Assembly (NCBI GenBank): GCA_902490445.1
Contig: CABUDZ010000072.1
Location: 1-10,349 of the forward strand
Origin: an uncultured Collinsella sp.
GTDB taxonomy: Bacteria; Actinomycetota; Coriobacteriia; Coriobacteriales; Coriobacteriaceae
Length of the DNA: 10,349 nt
Direction: 5' to 3'
Shown: positions 1 to 6,728 of the stretch, piece by piece
How positions within the stretch are numbered: position 1 is the stretch's first letter
How the letters are laid out: each line of letters starts with the position of its first letter
Translations under genes and position numbers: made by a program
The notes under the pieces: generated by a model
Databases searched by the model: none
Told to the model about the DNA's origin: nothing
Seen by the model: only the letters and a program-made list of their open reading frames with translations

Positions 1-210
1 TTTAACAACGATAATAGTGGTTACATTAATCTCGAGACTATCTTTGGTTGCACTGTCGGTTCTCGCGCAGAGAACGGGCTTGTATTTCTAGATGAAGAGA
101 AGCCATGCGGCGAAGAACTCGAGTATTTAGATGAGATTGAGCGCGAGCGGAACTATGAGTTTGGTTTTTGCGGAGATCAGTTTCATCACGATTCAATTCG
201 CTCAATTTAA
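1..210 (+). CDS. C-terminal part of an unrecognised protein (5' truncated by window edge)
   Basis: Frame 1 is open from the first base to a TAA at 208-210 and encodes 69 residues. The peptide has an ordinary soluble-protein composition: acidic (a patch around EELEYLDEIERER), with Cys, Phe, Tyr and Asn, and no membrane segment. It ends ..FHHDSIRSI. I do not recognise a family. The GC content is about 42% by count, far below the GC-rich genes that follow, and the codons are less biased, which suggests acquired DNA or the edge of an accessory region. The next gene starts 86 bases downstream in the same direction. The composition and the clean stop ahead of that gene favour a real gene end over a chance open frame, but its start is outside the window. 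Confidence 0.55.
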   Translation, partial: FNNDNSGYINLETIFGCTVGSRAENGLVFLDEEKPCGEELEYLDEIERERNYEFGFCGDQFHHDSIRSI

Positions 211-236
211 TTACCCCGTTATCACCTCTTTTTAAT
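206..236 (+). promoter_or_regulatory. AT-rich candidate promoter region of the surface protein gene
   Basis: Two TTTAAT hexamers (206-211 and 231-236), each one base from the TATAAT -10 consensus, lie in the AT-rich stretch just ahead of the large gene. No good TTGACA-like box sits at the expected distance from either, so the exact promoter is not settled. Confidence 0.22.
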
Positions 237-240
237 GGGG
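214..240 (+). repeat. Short inverted repeat, 8-bp stem
   Basis: The arms 214-221 (CCCCGTTA) and 233-240 (TAATGGGG) can form an 8-bp stem with one G-U pair around an 11-base loop, four bases after the stop of the upstream frame. The position suits a transcription end, but no T-run follows the second arm, so it is not called a terminator. Confidence 0.3.
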
Positions 241-296
241 CAAGTCAGATCGACTATCTGTGGCAAACAACGGCTCACCGTGGGAAGGAATCGGCA

Positions 297-3200
297 ATGA
301 GCAAGAACATGAACAAGGACTTGAACGGCAAGGCTTTGGGTAAGGCCAAGGCGGCTGGACGCGTGGCGACAGTTGCTGCGGCGACGATTGCCATGACGGG
401 CGGCTCGCTGCTGTCGCCCCTGGCCGCGGCGGCGCAGGGTGCGGATGGCATTGGCGCTGCGGGCGCAACGGCTGCGGTGATGTCGCCGCTGGCGAGCGCT
501 GCGGCCGCCGGTGCTGGCGCGGGTGCTGTGTCTGCGGCGCAAAAGGTCGCCGACCTGCAGGCTGCAGTTGATGCGGCGCGTGCCAAAGCTGCTGCTGCCA
601 AGGCCGATCTGGAAGCGGCTGCTGCTCCCTACGATGCTGCTGCCGCCAACCAGCAGCGGGCGCAGGGCGTCTATGACGCGGCCCGCGGTGCAAGTGATAG
701 CGCGGTTTCCGCTGCCTCGGCCGGGCTGGAAAAGCAGCTGGGCGCTGCGCAGGACAAGGCCGATTTGGATGTCAAGACGCTTGAGGACGCTCAGGCTGCG
801 CTCGATGCCGCCAAGAAGAACCTGACGGACAAGGACGAAGCCCTGGTTGCCGCGCAGAAGGCGGCCGCCAATGCCCAGTCTGCGCTTGAGACCGCACAGG
901 CTGCTGCATCCGACGCCACGCCCGAGGCCGTAGCCGCCGCTCAGGCGGCCGCAGAGCAGGCTGCGAGTGATTTGGAGCAGGCAAAGCAGCAGGCCGCTGA
1001 TGCGCAAGCCAAACTCTCGGATGCCCAGGCGGCTGCCGATGCCGCCGCTGCCAAGCAGCGGGAAACGCAGGTCAAGCTTTCGGCAGCTCAGCAGGCAAAG
1101 ACCGCGGCAGATGCGGACGTGGACGCCGCACAGGCGAGCTATGACGCGGCCAAGGCCGATCTGGATCGAGCCGAGCAGGGCGCTGCGGGCCCGGAGTACG
1201 AGGACGCCAAGGCAAAGGTGACTGCTGCGTCCGAGGCGCTGACGGCCGCCAAGGCCACGCAGGCGCAGCGCGAGGGCGAGCTTGCCGCCGCCGAGCAAGA
1301 GGCGACTGCCGTCGAGGGCGAGGTGCAGACTGCCCAGCAGGCAGTTGCCAATCAGCAGCAGGTTGCCACCGATGCCCAGACCAAGCTGGATGACGCGGCT
1401 GCCGCCAAGACGGCAGCCGATGCCGCCCTTGACCAGGCCAAGGCCGATCATGCCTCCGCGCTTACGGAGTTGGCCGACGCCCAGGTCAAGCTCTCGGCAG
1501 CCAAGGACGAGAAAGACGCTGCAGACAAGGCGCTCAATCAGGCGAAGGCCCAAAAGCAGCAGGCCGATCAGGCTGTGGCTCAGGCCCAGGCCAAGCTCGA
1601 TGCCGCTCAGGCAACGGCGAACGCGTCGGCGGAGAATTACCGTCAGGGTGCTATCGCGTTCTTTAAAAGTGTGGGCGCCGACGATGCGGCGAATATCATC
1701 CTCAACTGCAAACTCGCTAACTACAACAAGGTGGGCGAGGAGGTCGACGCGACAAGCCTGACCAATATGAAGCAGGCGGTCGTGTGGCTCAAAGCGTGCA
1801 ACGAGTATCGCGCAAGCGTTGGCCTAGGCGAGCTCAAGGTGACGTATGCCATGATGGCGACTGCCATTGCCGATGCGAACTTCTCGGATACGAAAGTCGC
1901 GCACGCTCAGCAGTTTAACGTGGGCGAGAATGTGGCGTGGAACTACGGAAGCAATCCGTTTAAGCAGTGGGTCGATCAGGAGAAGGCCATCTTTGATGCT
2001 GCCGCCGCCTCGCTGGGCGCATCGGGCCTTACGGGAAAGGCCGCTTACGATTTCTATACGGCGCATAGCTCCCAGATTGATAACTACGCCGCACTGCACG
2101 GTGGATCAAGCCCCTCGGTCGGCCATTACATCAACGTGATCAACCCCGATTACACCGTGACGGGCATGGGCGTTTGCACGCGAGGGACGCTGTACGGGAG
2201 TACACAGGCGCAGACATTTGTATATTCTGGTCAATGGTACAAGCCGTATAACCTCAATCCGATGACGGTTGCAGAGTATGAGGCTGCGTTGAACGCGTGG
2301 TGTGACGCTCTGGCAAATCCCGAGCAGGGCGTGGACGCGGCACGCAAGGAGCTTGCTGCGGCGCAGGGCGTTGCCGAGGATGCGGGAAACAAGGTGAATG
2401 TTGCATCGCAGGCCGTTGCGGCAAAGCAGGCCCAGGTTGAGCGTGCTGCCGCTGACGTCGATACTGCGGCTGCCAAGGCCTCTGATGCCCAGGCTGCTGT
2501 GGAGCAGAAACAAGCTGTAGCTGATGCCGCCGCGCGTGCCGTGAGCGATGCCCGCGCCGATTTGAGCGCTGCCAACGCCGTTGTTGCGGCGGCACAGGAT
2601 GCCGTGGCTGCCAAGTCTGGCGAGCTCGACATTGCCAAGGGCAAGGCGGCTGCTGCCAAACGCGCGCTGGACGCCGCTCGTACCGGTGTTGACGAAAAGC
2701 AGGATGCACTTGCCGCGGCCCAGGATGAGCTGGCGGCATACTCAGCCGATATCGCCGCTGCTCAGCGTGCGTTTGATGCGGCATCGTCTGCACTCGAAGA
2801 CGCTCGTGCCAATCAGCGCGTGGCGGAGGCCGAACTTCTTGCCGCCCAAGGCGATGCCGATCAGGCAGGCATCGATGCTGCTGCCACTCAGGCGGAGCTC
2901 GATATGGCCCAGCAGGCTGCGAGCGATGCCGACGCCGTCGTGGCAACGGCTCAGGCAAAATCTGATGCAGCTGCCGGGCGTGCCTCTCAGCTTAAGAATG
3001 CCGCTGCGGCACTTGCCAGGGCCACAGAGGGCAAAGCCACTGCCGATGTCGCGCTCGATGCTGCGGAGGTGGCCGTGAGCGATGCCGAGTACGACGTGGT
3101 GGAGGCTGACGATGCCGTGGCGAATGCAACTGCCGCCCGCGATGCCTCTGCCGCCGCGGTTGCCCGCCTGCGCAGCGTCAATCTTGCCGAAGCCATCGTC

Positions 3201-3647
3201 AATGGCAGCGCTGACGATGCGGACGAGGCGCTCAACGCCAAGATCGCTGCGGCCCACGATGCTGCCGAGCGTGCCGCGACCGCCAAGGCCGAGCTCGATG
3301 CCGCCGTGGCTGCGACGGATGCCGTGGCGCCGGCATACTTGGAGGCGCTTGCAAACTACACCGCCGCCAAGGCCGAGCTCGACCAGGCTATTGCCGAGCT
3401 CAACGCCGAGATTGCTCGCCAAGAGGCCGCCGAACGCGGGAATGGCGAGCAGGCTCAGACCGCTACGCAGGTGACGTACCAGGCCAAACATGCGGTGGCA
3501 ACAACCGAGATTGCGACGCAGCAGACGGCGATGCCTGCCACGGGCGATGCGTTCGACCTGCTGGGCGAGACCTTCGTTATCGGCGGCACGGTCCTGGTAG
3601 CCGCCGGTGTCTTCCTGTCCGATAAACGCCGCCAGCTGATTCGTTAG
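297..3647 (+). CDS. Sortase-anchored coiled-coil surface protein with central CAP/SCP domain
   Basis: The 1116-residue product is predicted to be secreted and attached to the cell wall. I chose the ATG at 297 because GGAAGGA (283-289) sits seven bases before it and a signal peptide follows directly: basic start, hydrophobic run to about residue 40, then Ala-rich cleavage region. An in-frame ATG at 168 would add 43 residues that do not look like a signal peptide. Residues about 78-446 and 676-1060 are extremely Ala-rich with heptad-like Ala/Lys/Asp/Glu/Gln spacing, i.e. long coiled coils. Between them, about 491-643, lies a CAP (SCP/PR-1) domain: His536 (VAHAQ), Glu544 (GENVAW), Glu562 (WVDQEK) and His610 (VGHYIN) match the family's His/Glu cavity set. 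The only four Cys (471, 501, 627, 669) fall in or beside it. The end carries MPATG (1079-1083), a hydrophobic segment and KRRQLIR, a non-canonical LPXTG-type sorting signal. CAP and anchoring are well supported; ligand or enzymatic role is unknown. Confidence 0.9.
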   Translation: MSKNMNKDLNGKALGKAKAAGRVATVAAATIAMTGGSLLSPLAAAAQGADGIGAAGATAAVMSPLASAAAAGAGAGAVSAAQKVADLQAAVDAARAKAAAAKADLEAAAAPYDAAAANQQRAQGVYDAARGASDSAVSAASAGLEKQLGAAQDKADLDVKTLEDAQAALDAAKKNLTDKDEALVAAQKAAANAQSALETAQAAASDATPEAVAAAQAAAEQAASDLEQAKQQAADAQAKLSDAQAAADAAAAKQRETQVKLSAAQQAKTAADADVDAAQASYDAAKADLDRAEQGAAGPEYEDAKAKVTAASEALTAAKATQAQREGELAAAEQEATAVEGEVQTAQQAVANQQQVATDAQTKLDDAAAAKTAADAALDQAKADHASALTELADAQVKLSAAKDEKDAADKALNQAKAQKQQADQAVAQAQAKLDAAQATANASAENYRQGAIAFFKSVGADDAANIILNCKLANYNKVGEEVDATSLTNMKQAVVWLKACNEYRASVGLGELKVTYAMMATAIADANFSDTKVAHAQQFNVGENVAWNYGSNPFKQWVDQEKAIFDAAAASLGASGLTGKAAYDFYTAHSSQIDNYAALHGGSSPSVGHYINVINPDYTVTGMGVCTRGTLYGSTQAQTFVYSGQWYKPYNLNPMTVAEYEAALNAWCDALANPEQGVDAARKELAAAQGVAEDAGNKVNVASQAVAAKQAQVERAAADVDTAAAKASDAQAAVEQKQAVADAAARAVSDARADLSAANAVVAAAQDAVAAKSGELDIAKGKAAAAKRALDAARTGVDEKQDALAAAQDELAAYSADIAAAQRAFDAASSALEDARANQRVAEAELLAAQGDADQAGIDAAATQAELDMAQQAASDADAVVATAQAKSDAAAGRASQLKNAAAALARATEGKATADVALDAAEVAVSDAEYDVVEADDAVANATAARDASAAAVARLRSVNLAEAIVNGSADDADEALNAKIAAAHDAAERAATAKAELDAAVAATDAVAPAYLEALANYTAAKAELDQAIAELNAEIARQEAAERGNGEQAQTATQVTYQAKHAVATTEIATQQTAMPATGDAFDLLGETFVIGGTVLVAAGVFLSDKRRQLIR
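3531..3644 (+). other. Cell-wall sorting signal (MPATG, hydrophobic segment, basic tail)
   Basis: The last 38 residues of the surface protein are laid out as a sortase substrate: MPATGD, a spacer with Glu, a hydrophobic stretch around FVIGGTVLVAAGVFL, then KRRQLIR. The first motif position is Met instead of the canonical Leu. Sortase would be expected to cut between Thr and Gly. No sortase gene lies in this window. Confidence 0.75.
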
Positions 3648-3706
3648 GGACAGAAGGGACTGCGGGCCATTTTCGGCGCGTACCGTGGGGGGTGATGAGG
3701 CTCCAT

Positions 3707-3730
3707 GCGGCGCGCGCTGCCTTGTTCTTT
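3707..3730 (+). terminator. Possible weak intrinsic terminator after the surface protein gene
   Basis: GCGGC (3707-3711) and GCTGC (3716-3720) form a 5-bp GC-rich stem with one G-U pair and a 4-base loop, followed at once by CTTGTTCTTT (3721-3730). It lies 60 bases past the surface protein stop and just before the next gene's ribosome binding site. The stem is short, so this is tentative. Confidence 0.33.
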
Positions 3731-3752
3731 AAGAGCGATTAAGGAGGGACAT

Positions 3753-4109
3753 ATGCAAATTAGGGGAGAGGCCGCGATCGTCTGTGGATTCATGGCGGGC
3801 CTGGCAACGGGGCTGCTGTTCGATGGATGTTTCGACAGCTATATCAATCGGTTCTGCGATTCTGGTTTTTCGAGAGGCAAGCCTTGGAAAACAGCGTCGG
3901 CTCATCGAGAAGCGACCGCGCCCATCGAGCCCCGCAGTGTGGATACCTCAAAAATCAAGGTAATCGTCACTAAGAACGGCAAGATTTATCACCGCTCTGC
4001 TGGATGCAAGAACCTTCCTCAAAACGCCATCAGAACAAGCGTGCCTTTGGCGACCGCGCTCAAGCGAGGAAAGATCCCCTGTTCAGCATGTTGCCCGTCG
4101 GCGGTTTAG
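3753..4109 (+). CDS. Small membrane-anchored protein with C-terminal Ada-like His/Cys metal-binding module
   Basis: The ATG at 3753 follows a strong AAGGAGGG (3741-3748); an upstream in-frame ATG at 3705 has no such signal and is not used. The 118-residue product has one hydrophobic segment near the N-terminus (about residues 7-24), a Ser/Pro/charged linker, and a C-terminal module of about 48 residues: VTKNGKIYH80-x4-C85 .. PC110-SAC113-C114. The spacing His-x4-Cys-x24-Cys-x2-Cys, with the preceding Lys-Asn-Gly-Lys-x-Tyr, resembles the Ada-type metal-binding fold. Related short modules are known at the ends of secreted or surface proteins of Gram-positive bacteria, including some with CAP domains. 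The module probably faces outwards and binds a metal such as zinc, but topology is inferred. The preceding gene encodes a CAP surface protein, so a shared extracellular role is possible. There is no evidence of DNA repair function. Confidence 0.72.
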   Translation: MQIRGEAAIVCGFMAGLATGLLFDGCFDSYINRFCDSGFSRGKPWKTASAHREATAPIEPRSVDTSKIKVIVTKNGKIYHRSAGCKNLPQNAIRTSVPLATALKRGKIPCSACCPSAV

Positions 4110-4147
4110 GAGATTCTTCAGGGCTGCTCTGCAAGGATATGGGTCCC

Positions 4148-4179
4148 TGCGGACGCGTGGGTTTAAAAACGTGTCCGCA
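4148..4179 (+). repeat. Strong intergenic hairpin, 11-bp stem
   Basis: The arms 4148-4158 (TGCGGACGCGT) and 4169-4179 (ACGTGTCCGCA) pair over 11 positions with one G-U and a 10-base loop. It lies between the stop of the Ada-like gene and the start of the next small gene. The RNA stem should be stable, but CGACATGTGA follows with no T-run. It could be an mRNA-stability or processing element, or a terminator of non-classical form. Confidence 0.5.
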
Positions 4180-4262
4180 CGACATGTGACGCTTAACCTG
4201 CCGTCATGCTCCGTCGCGGCGGCATGCATCTGAACAGCGACCCTCTAAGGAGTTCGATATCG

Positions 4263-4502
4263 ATGAGTGACAACACCAAACATCTCGCAAAGAAGTGCGT
4301 CAAGGACGCGGGGCCGTGTCTCGCGCTGTGCGCAGCCGGCGCAGCGATCGCGCTGCTGGCTGTTCTGGGGCCATTCGACGTGCTCCGAAGTGCCAGTTCC
4401 CTGCACGTCATCATCGCCCTTGCCGGTGCCATGATGACCGGCGGCGTGCTCGATCTGATCTTTTGGGTGTTTGACCCGTTTGGATGGAAGAACGAGGGGT
4501 AA
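4263..4502 (+). CDS. Small protein with two predicted membrane segments, function unknown
   Basis: The ATG at 4263 is preceded by AAGGAG (4247-4252) at 10 bases; the longer in-frame start at 4206 lacks a comparable site and would add a non-conserved-looking tail. The 79-residue product begins with a short charged stretch (MSDNTKHLAKK), then has hydrophobic segments at about residues 19-37 and 48-70, separated by a short loop with Pro, Asp and Arg. It ends in the polar tail DPFGWKNEG. It looks like a two-pass membrane protein with both ends on the same side. I do not recognise a family. It lies 85 bases before the first phosphoesterase gene, same strand, so it could share the transcript, but nothing ties its function to that operon. 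Confidence 0.65.
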   Translation: MSDNTKHLAKKCVKDAGPCLALCAAGAAIALLAVLGPFDVLRSASSLHVIIALAGAMMTGGVLDLIFWVFDPFGWKNEG

Positions 4503-4587
4503 GCCCTAAGGGATGCAGATGCCGGGGCAGACCCGCAATTTCTGCTATCGATTTGTCCAGAGTCGCACAGCGCGGAGGTGTTGTTTG

Positions 4588-5343
4588 ATGTCCATTTTCG
4601 TTACCGGAGACGTTCACGGTGTTGCCGAGTACGGGGCGAGCCGCTTCTCGTCGCGCGTTTGGCCATTGGGTCGTACGCTGACGCGCGATGACGTGGTGAT
4701 CGTTGCCGGTGACTTTGGCTTTATATGGAGTGGCTCAAACACCGACAAATACTGGCTCGACTGGTTTGAGTCCAAGCCCTGGACCACGTGTTTTGTCGAC
4801 GGTAATCACGAGAATCACCATTTGCTGGCGGGGCTGCCGATCCGAGAGTGGAACGGGGGCCTCGTTCACGAGGCTCGCCCACATGTGCTGCACCTGATGC
4901 GCGGCGAGGTGTTCGACATCGCGGGGAACACGGTGCTCGCCATGGGTGGAGCCGCGAGCCATGACAAACAGTGGCGCCGGGAGGGAAAGACGTGGTGGCC
5001 CGAGGAAATGCCGAGTGAGAGCGAGGTGGAATACTGTCGCGCCTCGCTCGATCGTGTGGGCTGGAAGGTCGACTATGTTGTGACTCACGAGGCGCCGGTC
5101 GATTTGGCAGACGAGCTGTGCATGGAGTGCAATCGCGAGTTCTACGACGATTCGCTGCAGGCCTTTTTGGGCGAGCTCGATGGGCGACTCGACTACCGCA
5201 CCTGGTTCTTTGGCCATTACCATGACGATGAATGGCGCGATGAAAAGCATCGCCTTATCTACCAAGATATCGTGCGGATCGAAGCGCGATGTGCCGACGG
5301 ATTCGGCGAGACGACGAGCAACTATTCCGAGCAAGAGCGTTAG
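4588..5343 (+). CDS. Calcineurin-like metallophosphoesterase (first of three)
   Basis: The ATG at 4588 has GGAGG (4574-4578) nine bases upstream and places the first metal motif at residues 7-11, as is usual; an in-frame ATG at 4513 would only add an unrelated 25-residue tail. The 251-residue protein carries the full metallophosphoesterase ligand set: GD8-V-H10-G, GD42-FGF, GN73-H74-E, TH167-E and GH210-Y-H212. It should therefore bind two metals and hydrolyse a phosphomonoester or phosphodiester; the substrate cannot be read from sequence. There is no signal peptide or membrane segment, so it is cytoplasmic. It is clearly paralogous to the third gene of the cluster (shared VTGDVHG, VAGDFGF, FVDGNHE, RGEVF, GWKVDYV, RLDY). 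Its stop overlaps the ribosome binding site of the next gene. Confidence 0.92.
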   Translation: MSIFVTGDVHGVAEYGASRFSSRVWPLGRTLTRDDVVIVAGDFGFIWSGSNTDKYWLDWFESKPWTTCFVDGNHENHHLLAGLPIREWNGGLVHEARPHVLHLMRGEVFDIAGNTVLAMGGAASHDKQWRREGKTWWPEEMPSESEVEYCRASLDRVGWKVDYVVTHEAPVDLADELCMECNREFYDDSLQAFLGELDGRLDYRTWFFGHYHDDEWRDEKHRLIYQDIVRIEARCADGFGETTSNYSEQER

Positions 5344-5347
5344 GAGG
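5342..5347 (+). promoter_or_regulatory. Ribosome binding site overlapping the upstream stop codon
   Basis: AGGAGG at 5342-5347 shares its first two bases with the TAG stop of the first phosphoesterase and lies five bases before the GTG at 5353. This supports the GTG as the start of the second gene and suggests coupled translation within one mRNA. Confidence 0.75.
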
Positions 5348-5352
5348 TCCCC

Positions 5353-5991
5353 GTGATCTGGTTTACCAGCGATACTCACTTTGGACACGAGAACATGCTA
5401 CGGCTTAGCGATAGGCCTTGGTCGACTGTTGCGCAGATGAACGACGCCATGGTCGCCAACATTAACAGCAAGGTTGCTGTGGACGACGAGCTCTACATTT
5501 TGGGTGACTTTAGCTTTAAGATGACGGTCAAAGAGGCCTACGAACTGCGCAAAAGCATCGTATGCAAGCGCGTCCACCTGCTGCCCGGCAACCACGACAA
5601 AGACTGGACGCAGCCTGCGGTGGCGGATGCCTTTATCGTCGAGCCGTCCATTTGCGTGCTCAAGATCGACCGCCAAAAAATCGTGCTGAGCCACTATCCC
5701 ATGGCTGACTGGCAGGGCATGTCGCACGGCAGCTGGCATTTGCACGGGCATATCCACAGTTGCGGCGGCGCGTACAACAATTTCAACTGCAGGCAGGGAC
5801 TGCTGCGCTATGACGTGGGTGTCGACGCCAACGGCTACGCCCCGGTGAGCCTGGGGGAGCTCAAGACGTGGTTTGCGCAGGTCGACGAGCCGACGTGTTG
5901 CGTTAAATGGCCGTGGTGGGTCAACGCCACGGGCGACGAGCAGGTCGAGCGCGATCTCGAAGCCTATAAGAGGGAAGTGATGATCCGATGA
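5353..5991 (+). CDS. Calcineurin-like metallophosphoesterase, compact COG4186-like type (second of three)
   Basis: The start is a GTG, chosen because a perfect AGGAGG lies five bases upstream and because it puts the SDTHFGH motif at residues 6-12. The 212-residue protein has Asp7, His9, Asp52 (GDFSFK), Asn80-His81 (PGNHDKD), His114 (LSHYPM) and His133/His135 (HGHIH), the complete two-metal set of the superfamily. The opening SDTHFGHENML and the overall size resemble the small phosphohydrolase group called COG4186, which is also met in phages. It is thus a different subfamily from its two neighbours. About 45 residues after the core end in a charged helix-like stretch (EQVERDLEAYKREVMIR). No secretion signal is seen. 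Its TGA overlaps the ATG of the third gene by four bases. The substrate is unknown; small phosphorylated metabolites, nucleotides or nucleic acid ends are all possible. Confidence 0.9.
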   Translation: MIWFTSDTHFGHENMLRLSDRPWSTVAQMNDAMVANINSKVAVDDELYILGDFSFKMTVKEAYELRKSIVCKRVHLLPGNHDKDWTQPAVADAFIVEPSICVLKIDRQKIVLSHYPMADWQGMSHGSWHLHGHIHSCGGAYNNFNCRQGLLRYDVGVDANGYAPVSLGELKTWFAQVDEPTCCVKWPWWVNATGDEQVERDLEAYKREVMIR

Positions 5992-6713
5992 CGGTCTATG
6001 TGACGGGTGATGTCCACGGTGGTCTCGACATGCAAAAGCTGCGCGACTGGGATCTTGGGGATAGCCTGACGAGCGACGACTATCTGATTGTCGCGGGCGA
6101 CTTTGGCTTTCCGTGGGATTTCTCTGCCGAGGAATGCGCCGACATCGCCTGGCTGGAATCGCGTCCCTATACCGTGCTGTTCGTCGACGGCAATCACGAG
6201 CGTTTCGATTACTGGGCGGAGCGCCCCCTGGAGTTGTGGCACGGTGGACTGACGCAACGCCTGTCGGACACCTCGCCTATACGGCGCCTGACGCGCGGCG
6301 AGGTTTTTAAGCTCGGTGGGTCAACGATCTTTACCATGGGCGGCGCCACGAGTGTGGACAAGGAATACCGCATCCCGTATTCCAGCTGGTGGCCGCAGGA
6401 GCTGCCGGGCGAGCGCAACTTTGAGGAGGCGCGGGCAAAGCTCGATAGCGTGGGCTGGAAGGTCGACTACGTGATCACCCATACCTGCTCCACGCGCATG
6501 CTCTCGCCCACGCTCTATCCGGCACCTGGCTGGAATTATCCAGCTGTCGATCGGCTTACGGCATTTTTCGACGAGCTGGAAGATCGCTTGGACTACAAGC
6601 GCTGGTACTACGGGCATTTTCATCGGGATGCCAACCCGGCCGAGCGCCACGCCGTGCTCTACGACTGCATCGTTCGCTTGGGCGACGAACTCCAGTCCTG
6701 GGATGTTGCGTAG
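5988..6713 (+). CDS. Calcineurin-like metallophosphoesterase (third of three, paralogue of the first)
   Basis: The ATG at 5988 overlaps the previous stop as ATGA, and AGGGAAG lies a few bases upstream inside the preceding gene, so translation is probably coupled. The 241-residue protein shows Asp8 and His10 (GDVHG), Asp38 (AGDFGF), Asn69-His70 (DGNHE), His165 (ITH) and His210/His212 (GHFH), all expected metal ligands. It aligns along its whole length with the first gene, including near-identical GWKVDYV and RLDY blocks. The regions between GNHE and RGEVF, and after the ITH motif, differ most; the first protein has THEAPVDLADE where this one has THTCSTRMLSP, so substrate preference may have diverged. 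It is cytoplasmic by sequence. Only 15 bases separate its stop from the stop of gluQRS on the other strand, with no clear bidirectional terminator. Confidence 0.92.
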   Translation: MTVYVTGDVHGGLDMQKLRDWDLGDSLTSDDYLIVAGDFGFPWDFSAEECADIAWLESRPYTVLFVDGNHERFDYWAERPLELWHGGLTQRLSDTSPIRRLTRGEVFKLGGSTIFTMGGATSVDKEYRIPYSSWWPQELPGERNFEEARAKLDSVGWKVDYVITHTCSTRMLSPTLYPAPGWNYPAVDRLTAFFDELEDRLDYKRWYYGHFHRDANPAERHAVLYDCIVRLGDELQSWDVA

Positions 6714-6728
6714 AGGCGGGGTGGCTGG

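Noticed and set aside
168..296. Upstream in-frame ATG extending the surface protein by 43 residues
   Set aside because: There is no ribosome binding site at a good distance, the extension overlaps the upstream reading frame, and it would bury the signal peptide.
222..1553. 443-codon open frame on the minus strand, antisense to the surface protein gene
   Set aside because: It arises from the Ala/Lys/Asp codon bias of the coiled-coil gene read backwards. The translation is Leu/Gly/Arg-rich low complexity with no domain, and the plus-strand gene is unambiguous.
531..1630. Dense near-repeats in the coiled-coil coding region as a CRISPR or satellite array
   Set aside because: The repeats are degenerate, in frame, and explained by Ala/Asp/Lys heptad coding; there is no constant repeat-spacer pattern.
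4540..4552. TGCTATCGAT as an extended -10 box for the first phosphoesterase gene
   Set aside because: The hexamer TATCGA is a poor match in its conserved final T, and no -35 box is found at a suitable distance.
4588..6713. Phosphoesterase triplet as a known anti-phage defence system
   Set aside because: No nuclease, ATPase, sensor or other defence partner is encoded nearby, so the label would be unsupported.
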